Below, in pieces: positions 11,349 to 19,463 of a stretch of DNA of 64,000 nt. A program made the translations under genes and the position numbers. The notes under the pieces are model-generated. The model saw nothing but the letters and a program-made list of their open reading frames with translations. It did no database searches and had not been told where the DNA came from. The stretch spans positions 1 through 64,000 of the forward strand of contig CAVUEF010000020.1 in the NCBI GenBank assembly GCA_963740455.1, read 5' to 3'. Source of the DNA: Paucibacter sp963740455 (GTDB lineage: Bacteria > Pseudomonadota > Gammaproteobacteria > Burkholderiales > Burkholderiaceae_C). How positions within the stretch are numbered: the stretch's first letter is position 1; each line of letters begins with the position of its first letter.

Positions 11349-11412
11349 GGCGGTCAGCGGATTTGTGTAATGGTGCGCAAACTTAGCACCGCCTCGATGG
11401 GCATGGTGTCGG

Positions 11413-11427
11413 TTATGTCCAACATAA
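11413..11427. promoter_or_regulatory. Perfect palindrome, candidate operator between tnaA and the REC-TPR gene
   Basis: TTATGTCCAACATAA is a perfect 6+3+6 inverted repeat in the 171-bp divergent intergenic region. Its position 65 bp from the tnaA start and 93 bp from the regulator start suits a repressor or activator site for either gene. The binding protein is unknown. Confidence 0.4.
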
Positions 11428-11519
11428 TCGCTGGGTGCCCTGAGAGGCCCGCACAAGCGAACCGAACCGACCCATAGTTGCGCGAATCTTCTCCTCGCTG
11501 CGCATGCCCCGGAGACCGC

Positions 11520-13145
11520 ATGGCCTACATCACAGCTTATTCGCACATCACAGCCCTCGTCATCGACGATATGGGCATACAGCAGACCACATTTCGGGGT
11601 CAGCTGGCGATGCTGGGCATCGTCAAGGTCGAGACCACCGGATCGGCCGAAGATGCATTGCGCATGATCGAGGCCAAGCGCTACGACCTGATCCTGTGTG
11701 ACTACAACCTGAATCAGGCCACCGACGGTCAGCAACTGTTCGAGTACGCGCGCGAGCGTCACCTGCTTGGCCCGGACAGTCTGTTCTTCATGATCACGGC
11801 TGAAAACAGCTACGCCTCGGTCGCCGCCGCAAGCGAACACATGCCCGACAGCTATCTGCTCAAGCCCGTGACGGCAGGAGAAATCGAGAACCGGCTGAAA
11901 CTGCAATTGGATCGCCGCGAAGCGCTGCTGACCATCAATCAGCACCTGGCCAGGCAGGACCTTCCCGCCGCGCTGTCCGCCTGTGAGCTTGTGCTTGCGA
12001 AGAAAGACCGTTGGTATATGCAGGCCCTGCAATTGAAAGGGCAAGTCGAGCTCGACTTGCACCACGTCGACGCGGCCAAGCAGGTCTTCGAGGATGCGCT
12101 GAAGCTGCGCCCGGGTCTGATGTGGGCACAGATCGGACTGGCGCGCAGCTTCAAGGCGCAGGGCAAATACAAGGAGGCCACGCAACTGGCGCAGGCCATC
12201 ATCGACACGCCTGAGGGCGCCAAGGCGCTGGCGGCCTATGACGTGCTGGCGCAGTCCCTCGAGGCGCAACAAGACCCGCAGGCCGCGCTCGAAGTGCTCA
12301 AGGCGTCGGTGCAGGTGGTGCCATCGGCGCGCCGCCATCGTCAGCTGGCCGAAAGTGCCTACCGCAATGGCGACCTCGAGACCGCCCAAGCCAGCTACTC
12401 GCTGGCGATCAGATCGAGCCAGGGTTCGGTCACGGCGCAGCCTCAGGATCAACTGGCATTGGCACAGACCCTGGTGGAGCAAGGCGAGCCGGAATTGGCG
12501 CTGAACGCGCTCAAGCAAACGGGCATCAAGCATCTGCGCGGCGCCGAATTCAAGGCGCTTGAACTGGCCATCGCGGCGCAGGCCCACGTGCAGATGGGCA
12601 TGAGCAATGAGGCGGCTGAAGAAGCCGACCAGGCACTTGCGGCGATGTCCGAGTCCAAGGCCGACTTTGCCACTGTGGCCGTGGCAAAGGCCGCGCTGAA
12701 GACCGGCAAGGTCGAGGCAGGATTGAAGCTCTTGCAGGACGCGGTGAGTGCCGACCATGAGAATGCGCGCATCAGGCAATTGATCACGAAGACCCTGAAT
12801 GACACCGGCAACTCCGAGCGCTTCGATCAAGTCGTCGGTGCCGCCACCACCTTGCTCAAGACACGCGTCAGCGATGCAAAGAAGATGTTGCGCGACGACC
12901 GGATCGACGAGGCATTGAAGTTGATCGCGGTCGCACTGGATGACTACCCGGAAAACACCGCGGTCCTGCTCGAAGCGGCCCAGATGAACTGCATGGCCTT
13001 GCGCCTCAACAAGAAGGTCGATTCCGCCAATATCGAACTGGTACGCGGCTATCTGACCAAGCTTGAAAAGCTGCTGCCGGCCAACGAGCGCGTGACTCAG
13101 ATGCGGCGCTACTTCCGCGAAACCTTGAACCTCTTGAAAGGCTGA
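11520..13145 (+). CDS. Response regulator with N-terminal receiver and C-terminal TPR domain
   Basis: A 541-residue protein. Residues 10-125 form a CheY-like receiver with the acidic pair in ALVIDDM, the phospho-acceptor Asp in LILCDYNL (about residue 59), a Thr in MITAEN and the Lys of YLLKPV (about 114). The remaining 400 residues are tandem TPR-type helices (for example LQLKGQVELDLHHVDAAKQV). There is no DNA-binding domain, so output is probably by protein contact, as in related REC-TPR regulators. The ATG at 11520 has GGAGA upstream. A sensor-less histidine kinase follows 41 bp downstream, very likely its partner. Confidence 0.85.
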   Translation: MAYITAYSHITALVIDDMGIQQTTFRGQLAMLGIVKVETTGSAEDALRMIEAKRYDLILCDYNLNQATDGQQLFEYARERHLLGPDSLFFMITAENSYASVAAASEHMPDSYLLKPVTAGEIENRLKLQLDRREALLTINQHLARQDLPAALSACELVLAKKDRWYMQALQLKGQVELDLHHVDAAKQVFEDALKLRPGLMWAQIGLARSFKAQGKYKEATQLAQAIIDTPEGAKALAAYDVLAQSLEAQQDPQAALEVLKASVQVVPSARRHRQLAESAYRNGDLETAQASYSLAIRSSQGSVTAQPQDQLALAQTLVEQGEPELALNALKQTGIKHLRGAEFKALELAIAAQAHVQMGMSNEAAEEADQALAAMSESKADFATVAVAKAALKTGKVEAGLKLLQDAVSADHENARIRQLITKTLNDTGNSERFDQVVGAATTLLKTRVSDAKKMLRDDRIDEALKLIAVALDDYPENTAVLLEAAQMNCMALRLNKKVDSANIELVRGYLTKLEKLLPANERVTQMRRYFRETLNLLKG

Positions 13146-13186
13146 GCGACAGGCTGTCCCGTCGTCACCTTGAAAGGCTTGTGCTT

Positions 13187-13798
13187 ATGAACAACGACAT
13201 GCTGGCCCTGCTGGTACACGACATCAAGAATCAGCTCGGCGTGCTGGAGGCCGAACTCAGTCTGCTCGAAGCCGAACCGCAGCGAGACCGGGCGCATCGC
13301 GCACATCAGTATTGCGCCCAGTTGCGCCAACGCCTGATCGCCTATCTGCTCTTGTACAGCGGTTCTGAAAGACGCATGGCGGCAGCAGCATCGGACGAGT
13401 CACCGCACGATTTTCTGAACAATCTGCTCACTGTTTCGTCGCGTCCGGATGGCGCGCCGTTGCGAGTGGAGAGCTGCGACGAAGCCCCGCCATTCTGGTA
13501 TTTCGATCCTCGGTTGGTGCGTATCGCCATGGAGGCGGCGCTGCACAACGCCTGGCGGTTCGCACGCTCGGATGTGGTGCTGGGCGCAACGAGGTCGGGT
13601 GACTTCCTGGTGCTCTGGATCGAGGACGACGGCCTCGGGCTGGGCGCGAAAGACCCGGGCGCAGAGTCCTCGACGGGCTTGGGGCTGGAGCTGTGCGCGG
13701 CGGTGGCCAAGGCCCACACCAACTCGGCGCTCGAGGGTCGCGTCGAGCTGACTCCCTTGCCACAAGGCGGCACGCGTTTCGAGATGTGGCTGCCCTGA
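13187..13798 (+). CDS. Small histidine kinase without sensor domain
   Basis: A 203-residue protein consisting only of a kinase core. The phosphorylation box HDIKNQLGVLEAEL lies at about residues 10-23, the N box ALHNAWRFARSDV near 116-128, the G1 box EDDGLGLG and the G2 box STGLGLELCAAVAKAH follow. There is no membrane segment, PAS or other input domain, so input must come from a partner. GAAAGG ahead of the ATG at 13187 favours that start. It follows the REC-TPR regulator 41 bp downstream on the same strand, so the two probably form an operon and a phosphorelay pair. Confidence 0.8.
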   Translation: MNNDMLALLVHDIKNQLGVLEAELSLLEAEPQRDRAHRAHQYCAQLRQRLIAYLLLYSGSERRMAAAASDESPHDFLNNLLTVSSRPDGAPLRVESCDEAPPFWYFDPRLVRIAMEAALHNAWRFARSDVVLGATRSGDFLVLWIEDDGLGLGAKDPGAESSTGLGLELCAAVAKAHTNSALEGRVELTPLPQGGTRFEMWLP

Positions 13799-13827
13799 CC
13801 CGACGCACTTGACCTGCGCGCCGCCGC

Positions 13828-14661
13828 TCAGACCTTTGCGGCGCGCAAAGCCTCGCGTACTGCGGACACCTGGCGACGCGACACGGTCAGCCATTCGTCG
13901 ATGGGCGCCACGCGCACCGCCCACGACTCCGCGCCGCCCTCGCCACGCAGCGCCTGCTCATGGCTTGCGGGCGGCTCGTCGTCGGCTTCTTCGGCCATGG
14001 CGCGGCGTTCAAGCTCGCGCACCGCGTGCTTGGCCACCAGCGCATTGCGGTGCACACGCAAAAACTGCTCACCCAGGCGTTGCTCAAGATCGGACAACGC
14101 ACCGTCCATCACAAAGCTTTGCGTGGCGGTGCGCAGCGTCAGGTATTTGAGTTCGGCCTTGAAGTACAAGACCTCTGGCACCGGCACGCGCACCAGACGC
14201 CCACGATCGCTGATGACGATCACGCCGCCCTCTTCGGCGATGCCCAGTGCCTGCTGCTGCGACCCGGCGGCGGCGCGCTCGGCGTGGCGCTGCGCGACGC
14301 GCGCCAGCGCTGCGGCGAGGCGTTCGCGGCGCACCGGCTTGGTCAGGTAATCGATGGCGTCGAGTTCGAAGGCGCGCAGTGCGTGCTGGGCATGAGCGGT
14401 GACGAACACCACCGCCGGCGGCTGCGGGCGCTGGCGCAACGCGTCGGCCAATTGCATGCCGTCCGACCCGGGCATCTGCACGTCCAGCAGCACCAGGTCG
14501 CAGGCATGTGTGGCGAGCCAATGCTGGGCCTGCACGGCCGAACCGGCCTCGGCAAGCACTTCGCAGCGCGGCTCCCTGCTGTCTTGCAGCAGGTTGCGCA
14601 GGCGCAGCCGCGCCATCGGCTCGTCGTCGACAATCAACACGCTCAGTGTGGTGATGCTCAT
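13828..14661 (-). CDS. algR: AlgR-like LytTR response regulator
   Basis: A 277-residue regulator. The N-terminal receiver has VLIVDDEP, the phospho-acceptor in DLVLLDVQMPGSDG (about residue 58), FVTAHA, and the lysine in DYLTKPV. The C-terminal LytTR DNA-binding domain contains VPEVLYFKAELKYLTL and FLRVHRNALV. A low-complexity insertion (EEADDEPPASHEQALRGEGG) interrupts the LytTR domain, as is common in Burkholderiales AlgR. The AlgZ-type kinase gene lies 12 bp upstream in the same operon. The target genes are not visible from sequence. Confidence 0.88.
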   Translation of the reverse strand: MSITTLSVLIVDDEPMARLRLRNLLQDSREPRCEVLAEAGSAVQAQHWLATHACDLVLLDVQMPGSDGMQLADALRQRPQPPAVVFVTAHAQHALRAFELDAIDYLTKPVRRERLAAALARVAQRHAERAAAGSQQQALGIAEEGGVIVISDRGRLVRVPVPEVLYFKAELKYLTLRTATQSFVMDGALSDLEQRLGEQFLRVHRNALVAKHAVRELERRAMAEEADDEPPASHEQALRGEGGAESWAVRVAPIDEWLTVSRRQVSAVREALRAAKV

Positions 14662-14673
14662 TTGCCTGTGCCT

Positions 14674-15717
14674 TCAGCGGGGAATGACCAGGTGCACGTG
14701 GAACTCGTCGCCCTGGCGGCGCGCCTCGAACCGCGCGGCAACATCATGCATCAGGTGCAGACGTTCGCGCACATTGCGCAAGGCCATGCCGTGGCCTGGC
14801 GTGGACGCCAGGCCCGACACCGAGTTGACGATGCTCAGCAACACCTCGCTGCCGCGTTGTTCGGTCTTCACCAGCAACTCGCCTCCCGCCTCGTTGGGCT
14901 CGACGCCATGGCGCACGGCATTTTCCACCAAGGGCTGCAGCAGCAGCGGCGGCACCCGGGCCAGCCCGGCGGCCGGGTCCAGAGCCCAGCTCACGCGCAG
15001 ACGCGCGCCGAAGCGGATCTGCTCGATGGCCAGATAGCGGCGCGCGAGGTCGATCTCCTGCTCCAGCGTGACGGCCTCGCCGCTCTCCATCAAGGCCACC
15101 CTGAACACCTCGGCCAGGTCTTCCAGCACCTCTTCGGCACGCGCCGGATCAACGCGCACCAAGGCGATGGCGGTGTTGAGCGTATTGAACAGGAAGTGCG
15201 GCCGTATGCGCGACTGCAATTCGACCAGGCGTGCCGTGGCATGTGCCGGGCGTTGCATGCGCTCGCGCTGGAGCAACCACGAAAAAACGCTGGCCGCCAT
15301 CACCGCGCCGGTCAGCATCACCATGGATTGGCGAAAGACATTGTCCGATTCGGGGCTCACCAACATCAGCAGGCGCCAACCCAGACCCGCGCTGAGCGCG
15401 CCCAGCCCCATCAAGGCCAGCCATTGACCGGGCCGGCCCAGCCGCGCCAGCACACCTTGCAGCCCGCACACCGTCACCAGCCACAGCAGCACCGCGGTGA
15501 GCGAGACCACGGTGCCGCTGGCCGTCAACATCATCCATTCGGCGGCGCTGCTTGCCGCCAGTCCCATGCCCAAGCCCAGACATAGCTGCACGGCCAGCAG
15601 CGCGCGCAACACCACGCCGACATGGCAGACGTCGAACACCCGCCTGGCATCGAACAGCGCCGGCTCGCCCGCCTGTCGGGTGGGGTCGGCATCAGGCATC
15701 TCGCGGGTGCTTGGCAT
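14674..15717 (-). CDS. algZ: AlgZ/FimS-like sensor histidine kinase (LytS-type)
   Basis: A 347-residue inner-membrane kinase with four or so hydrophobic segments in residues 30-165, then the His_kinase domain motif LQSRIRPHFLFNTLNTAI with the phospho-accepting His. Next come LEQEIDLARRYLAIEQIRF, the PPLLLQPLVENAVRHG N box, and a C-terminal glycine-rich box (GHGMALRNVRERL). The domain order matches AlgZ/FimS of the LytS/YehU group. It is transcribed with algR (12 bp apart) and divergently from argH. In many betaproteobacteria this pair adjoins argH, which supports the call. Confidence 0.88.
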   Translation of the reverse strand: MPSTREMPDADPTRQAGEPALFDARRVFDVCHVGVVLRALLAVQLCLGLGMGLAASSAAEWMMLTASGTVVSLTAVLLWLVTVCGLQGVLARLGRPGQWLALMGLGALSAGLGWRLLMLVSPESDNVFRQSMVMLTGAVMAASVFSWLLQRERMQRPAHATARLVELQSRIRPHFLFNTLNTAIALVRVDPARAEEVLEDLAEVFRVALMESGEAVTLEQEIDLARRYLAIEQIRFGARLRVSWALDPAAGLARVPPLLLQPLVENAVRHGVEPNEAGGELLVKTEQRGSEVLLSIVNSVSGLASTPGHGMALRNVRERLHLMHDVAARFEARRQGDEFHVHLVIPR

Positions 15718-15848
15718 GTCGCGATATTAGGGCAACGCTGAATGAATCCTCGCCGCAGGCCGGCGCGCAGCGGCTCGATAGAATGTGGGCCACTCCCACG
15801 CCGACACCCGCCGCGGGTCAACGCACCGCCGGTGAACCGAGCCCTGCC

Positions 15849-17249
15849 ATGTCAGACAATCAATTCGACAAGAAATCCCAAGCCTGGTCGGCGCTGTTCT
15901 CCGAGCCGATGAGCGAGCTGGTCAAGCGCTATACGTCCAGCGTGTCTTTTGATCAGCGCCTGTGGGCCGCAGACATACGCGCCAGCCTCGCGCATGCCGA
16001 AATGCTTTGCGCCCAAGGCATTCTGAGCACTGCCGACCTGGCCGACATCCAACGCGGCATGGAGCAAATCAGCGCCGACATCGCCGCCGGCCGCTTCGAG
16101 TGGAAGCTCGATCTGGAAGACGTTCACCTCAATGTCGAAGCGCGCCTGACCGAGCTGGTCGGCATGGCCGGCAAGCGACTGCACACTGGACGCTCGCGCA
16201 ACGACCAGGTCGCCACCGACGTGCGCTTATGGCTGCGCGACGAGATCGACGCGATTCAAACCCTGCTGCAAACGCTGCAGCTGGCGCTGGTCGAGGTGGC
16301 CGACCAGAACGTCGAGGTGATCCTGCCGGGCTTCACGCACATGCAGGTGGCGCAGCCGGTCAGTTTCGGCCACCACTTGCTGGCTTATGTCGAGATGTTT
16401 GCGCGCGACGCCGAGCGGTTGTCGGATGTACGCCGCCGCGTGAATCGTCTGCCGCTGGGGGCGGCCGCCTTGGCCGGCACCAGCTATGCGCTCGACCGCG
16501 AGCGCGTGGCGCGCCTGCTCGGCATGGAGGGCGTGTGCCAGAACAGCATCGACGCGGTCAGCGACCGCGACTTCGCGATCGAGTTCACGGCGGCCGCGAG
16601 TCTGGTCATGATCCATGTCTCGCGCCTCAGCGAAGAACTGATTCTGTGGATCAGCCAGAGCTTTGGCTTCATCGATCTGGCCGATCGTTTCTGCACCGGA
16701 TCGAGCATCATGCCGCAGAAGAAAAACCCCGACGTGCCCGAACTCGCGCGCGGCAAGACCGGCCGCGTGGTCGGCCATCTGATGGGCTTGCTCACCTTGA
16801 TGAAGGGCCAGCCGCTCGCCTACAACAAGGACAACCAGGAAGACAAGGAGCCGCTGTTCGACACCGTCGACACCTTGAAGGACACCTTGCGCATCTTTGC
16901 CGAGATGGCCGCCGGCATCATCGTCAAGCCCGCAGCGATGGAACGCGCCGCGCTGCAAGGCCATGCCACCGCGACCGACCTGGCCGACTACCTCACCAAG
17001 AAGGGCCTGCCGTTCCGCGACGCCCACGAGGTGGTGGCGCATGCGGTCAAGACGGCCATCGCCAAGGGGGTCGATCTGGCACAGCTTCCCTTGCAGGAAC
17101 TGCAGGCCTTCGATGCCCGCATTCAGCCAGATGTGTTCGAAGTGCTGTCGCTGCGCGGCTCGCTGAACGCGCGCGACATCCTCGGTGGCACAGCGCCGGT
17201 GCAGGTACGCGCCCAAATCGCCAGGCACCGGGCACGTCTGAGCGCCTGA
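15849..17249 (+). CDS. argH: Argininosuccinate lyase
   Basis: A 466-residue enzyme that splits argininosuccinate into arginine and fumarate, the last step of arginine synthesis. It starts MSDNQFDKKSQAWSALF after a GAGCCCTGCC leader. It contains HTGRSRNDQVATDVRLWLRD, the GFTHMQVAQPVSFGHHLL block, and the superfamily signature GSSIMPQKKNPDVPELARGK (about residues 283-302). Length and motifs are typical. The stop is followed by dinB 72 bp downstream on the same strand. Confidence 0.97.
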   Translation: MSDNQFDKKSQAWSALFSEPMSELVKRYTSSVSFDQRLWAADIRASLAHAEMLCAQGILSTADLADIQRGMEQISADIAAGRFEWKLDLEDVHLNVEARLTELVGMAGKRLHTGRSRNDQVATDVRLWLRDEIDAIQTLLQTLQLALVEVADQNVEVILPGFTHMQVAQPVSFGHHLLAYVEMFARDAERLSDVRRRVNRLPLGAAALAGTSYALDRERVARLLGMEGVCQNSIDAVSDRDFAIEFTAAASLVMIHVSRLSEELILWISQSFGFIDLADRFCTGSSIMPQKKNPDVPELARGKTGRVVGHLMGLLTLMKGQPLAYNKDNQEDKEPLFDTVDTLKDTLRIFAEMAAGIIVKPAAMERAALQGHATATDLADYLTKKGLPFRDAHEVVAHAVKTAIAKGVDLAQLPLQELQAFDARIQPDVFEVLSLRGSLNARDILGGTAPVQVRAQIARHRARLSA

Positions 17250-17321
17250 GGCTGACCCCCGCTGCCTGGGGTGTGACGCCATCGCAAGGCGGCGCATTTC
17301 CGCGGCGCGCCACAATGCCGC

Positions 17322-18566
17322 ATGGCCGCCCTCACCCCTGCACCAAGCCAGGCGCCCGAACGCTTGATCGCGCACCTGGACATGGACGCGTTCTACGCGT
17401 CGGTCGAGTTGCTGCGCTATCCCGATCTGAAGGGGCAGCCGGTGGTGGTGGGTGGCGCGCGCCACCATGAGCCCGTGCTGCGCGCCGATGGCATGACGCG
17501 CGACTATGCGCGACTGCGCGACTACACCGGACGCGGCGTCGTCACCACCTCGACCTACGAGGCGCGCGACCTGGGCGTGTTCTCGGGCATGGGCATGATG
17601 AAGGCGGCGCTGCGCGCGCCCGACGCCATTTTGCTGCCGGTCGACTTCGATGCCTACCGGCACTATTCGCGTCTCTTCAAGGCGGCGGTGGCCGAGTTGG
17701 CGCCGGTCATCGAAGACCGCGGCATCGACGAGATCTACATCGACCTCGGCGACGTGCCGGGCGCGCGCGACACGGTCGGCCACGACCCGCTGGGCGGCGT
17801 GCGTGCCCTGGCCCAGGAGATCAAGAACAACGTCAAGCGCGCCACCGGTCTGAGCTGCTCGATCGGCGTCACGCCCAACAAGCTGCTCTCGAAAATCGCC
17901 TCCGAACTCGACAAGCCCGATGGGCTGACCGTGCTGACCCTGGACGACATACCGACCCGCATCTGGCCGATGGCGGTGCGCAAAATCAACGGCATCGGCC
18001 CGAAGGCCGGTGCCAAGCTCGCTGCGCTGGGCGTCCATTCGGTGGGCGAGCTGGCGGCGGCCGACCCGGCCTGGCTGATCGCGCACTTCGGCGGCAGCTT
18101 CGGTGCCTGGCTGCACGAGGCCGCCCACGGTCGCGACGAGCGCCCCCTGGTGACGCACAGCGAACCGGTCTCGATCAGCCGCGAGACCACCTTCGAGCGC
18201 GACCTGCACGCCAAGCTTGATCGTGCCGAGCTGGGCCGCATCTTCACCCAGCTGTGCGAACAGTTGTCGCAGGACTTGCAGCGCAAGGGCTATTGCGCCC
18301 GCACCATCGGCATCAAGCTGCGCTTCGAAGGCTTTCGTACCGTGACGCGAGACCTGACCCTGGCGCTGCCGGTGCAGGACGCGGCGGCTATCCGCCACGC
18401 CGCGGGCGAGTGCCTGAAACGCGTCGACCTGAGTCAGCGCCTGCGCTTGCTCGGTGTGCGCGCGGCCGGCCTGTCACGCCCGGGAGAACGCATCGCCTCG
18501 CGGCGTCCGATGCGCAGCACGCCGGGCAAGGCCGAGGTCCCGGTCAATCTGCCCCTGTTCTATTGA
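17322..18566 (+). CDS. dinB: DNA polymerase IV (translesion, Y family)
   Basis: A 414-residue Y-family polymerase. The palm has the metal-binding HLDMDAFYASVE motif (about residues 18-29) and the DRGIDEIYIDL motif with catalytic Asp-Glu. CSIGVTPNKLLSKIASELDKP and the helix-hairpin-helix GIGPKAGAKLAALG follow. The little-finger domain ends in VNLPLFY, where LPLF is a beta-clamp-binding motif. The last codon (TAT) and the stop lie inside the left end of a repeat element, so the element inserted exactly at the end of the gene without harming the clamp motif. Confidence 0.95.
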   Translation: MAALTPAPSQAPERLIAHLDMDAFYASVELLRYPDLKGQPVVVGGARHHEPVLRADGMTRDYARLRDYTGRGVVTTSTYEARDLGVFSGMGMMKAALRAPDAILLPVDFDAYRHYSRLFKAAVAELAPVIEDRGIDEIYIDLGDVPGARDTVGHDPLGGVRALAQEIKNNVKRATGLSCSIGVTPNKLLSKIASELDKPDGLTVLTLDDIPTRIWPMAVRKINGIGPKAGAKLAALGVHSVGELAAADPAWLIAHFGGSFGAWLHEAAHGRDERPLVTHSEPVSISRETTFERDLHAKLDRAELGRIFTQLCEQLSQDLQRKGYCARTIGIKLRFEGFRTVTRDLTLALPVQDAAAIRHAAGECLKRVDLSQRLRLLGVRAAGLSRPGERIASRRPMRSTPGKAEVPVNLPLFY

Positions 18567-18905
18567 GAATTCCAAAATTCATGACAAGGTTGTTGGTGGG
18601 CAGGAGGATGCGGCACTCTGCTCCGCGAATGTCCTCCGCCCTGCGGGCTCCCCCTTTATTTCGCTGCGCAGAGCACCCCATCCTCGTGCTCGGCAAAGCG
18701 GTCGGTATGCGCGCCGAAATACCGATACCGCTGCGCCAAGAAGACTGGGTAAGTGACGTAGTGAGGTAAAGGAGGAGCCCGTAGGGCGGGGGACACGAAC
18801 GCAGTTACTTGCCCAGCATTCTTGGCATCGTGCGCGCACCAGGAACCAGGTGACTGAAAGGTGGCCTATTGGGAAAAGAGTGTCGTGACTTATGAAAAGA
18901 TCAAT
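18562..18905. repeat. MITE-like structured repeat element, copy 1
   Basis: A 344-bp element nearly identical to 38976-39317. The outer 25 bp form imperfect terminal inverted repeats (18562-18586 against 18881-18905, about 18 of 25 matching, both ends reading ATTGA...GACA). Three internal inverted-repeat pairs are visible: 18606-18629 with 18660-18683, 18631-18654 with 18771-18794 (21 of 24), and 18735-18757 with 18804-18826. It carries no transposase. A 62-codon frame (18581-18769) is conserved in both copies but is probably a by-product of the structure. A non-autonomous transposon is the most likely reading. Confidence 0.75.
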
Positions 18906-18912
18906 GGGCCGA

Positions 18913-19320
18913 TCAGGCGCGCGACGGCAGGCTCCGCAGCCACAGGCCGACACACAGGCAGAAGGCGGCCGGCAGCCAGCACCAAAGCAAGGGCAAGGTG
19001 TAGGCAGCCCAGGCCGAGCCGATTGCCATCGTCACCCAGGCCAGTTGCTTGGCGCGCAAAGGCACGGCGCGATATTGGCGCCAGTCGCGCACCATCGGAC
19101 CGAATCGCTTGTGCCCGAGCAACCAAGCCTCGCAACGCGTGCTGCCGCGCGCAAAACACCACGCCGCCAGCAGCACGAACGGCGTGGTCGGCAGCAGCGG
19201 CAGGAAAATGCCCACGATGCCCAGACCCAGACTCACGAGGCCTGCGGCGAGCCAGAGCACGCGCAGCCAGAGTGCTGGCGCGCGCACGAGACTGTCAGGG
19301 TGTTGGCTCAGGCTGGGCAT
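18913..19320 (-). CDS. YbaN-like inner-membrane protein (DUF454)
   Basis: A 135-residue membrane protein. The signature WLAAGLVSLGLGIVGIFLPLLPTTPFVLLAAWCFARGS (positions about 24-61) is typical of DUF454/YbaN, followed by WLLGHKRFGPMVRDW and two further hydrophobic segments (WVTMAIGSAWAAYTL and LLWCWLPAAFCLCVGLW). Its function is unknown; in some bacteria the family sits beside heme or ammonium-transport genes. I took the ATG at 19320 because the family signature follows it directly. The gene stops 8 bp from the end of the repeat element. Confidence 0.85.
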   Translation of the reverse strand: MPSLSQHPDSLVRAPALWLRVLWLAAGLVSLGLGIVGIFLPLLPTTPFVLLAAWCFARGSTRCEAWLLGHKRFGPMVRDWRQYRAVPLRAKQLAWVTMAIGSAWAAYTLPLLWCWLPAAFCLCVGLWLRSLPSRA

Positions 19321-19463
19321 GGCCAGAATGATCGCATGCCAAGGTCGGCGGCGGCCCGCCAACGCGTCGCCGCATCGACCGCAGAGAATTTTTCTGCCGG
19401 TCGCTCGCCGGCATGCGCACCCTGCCCTAACATCGCTGCATACCAACGAGACGGAGAACCCAC

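Noticed and set aside
9972..12830. Very long minus-strand open frame through tnaA and across the REC-TPR gene
   Set aside because: Only the part up to 11348 matches tryptophanase; the upstream part is antisense to a well-supported gene and reflects high GC content.
16227..18398. Long minus-strand open frame opposite argH and dinB
   Set aside because: Antisense to two clear genes, low-complexity composition, no family resemblance.
18581..18769. 62-codon open frame conserved in both repeat copies
   Set aside because: It lies wholly inside the hairpin-rich element, has no ribosome-binding site worth the name and resembles no protein; conservation follows from the DNA repeat.
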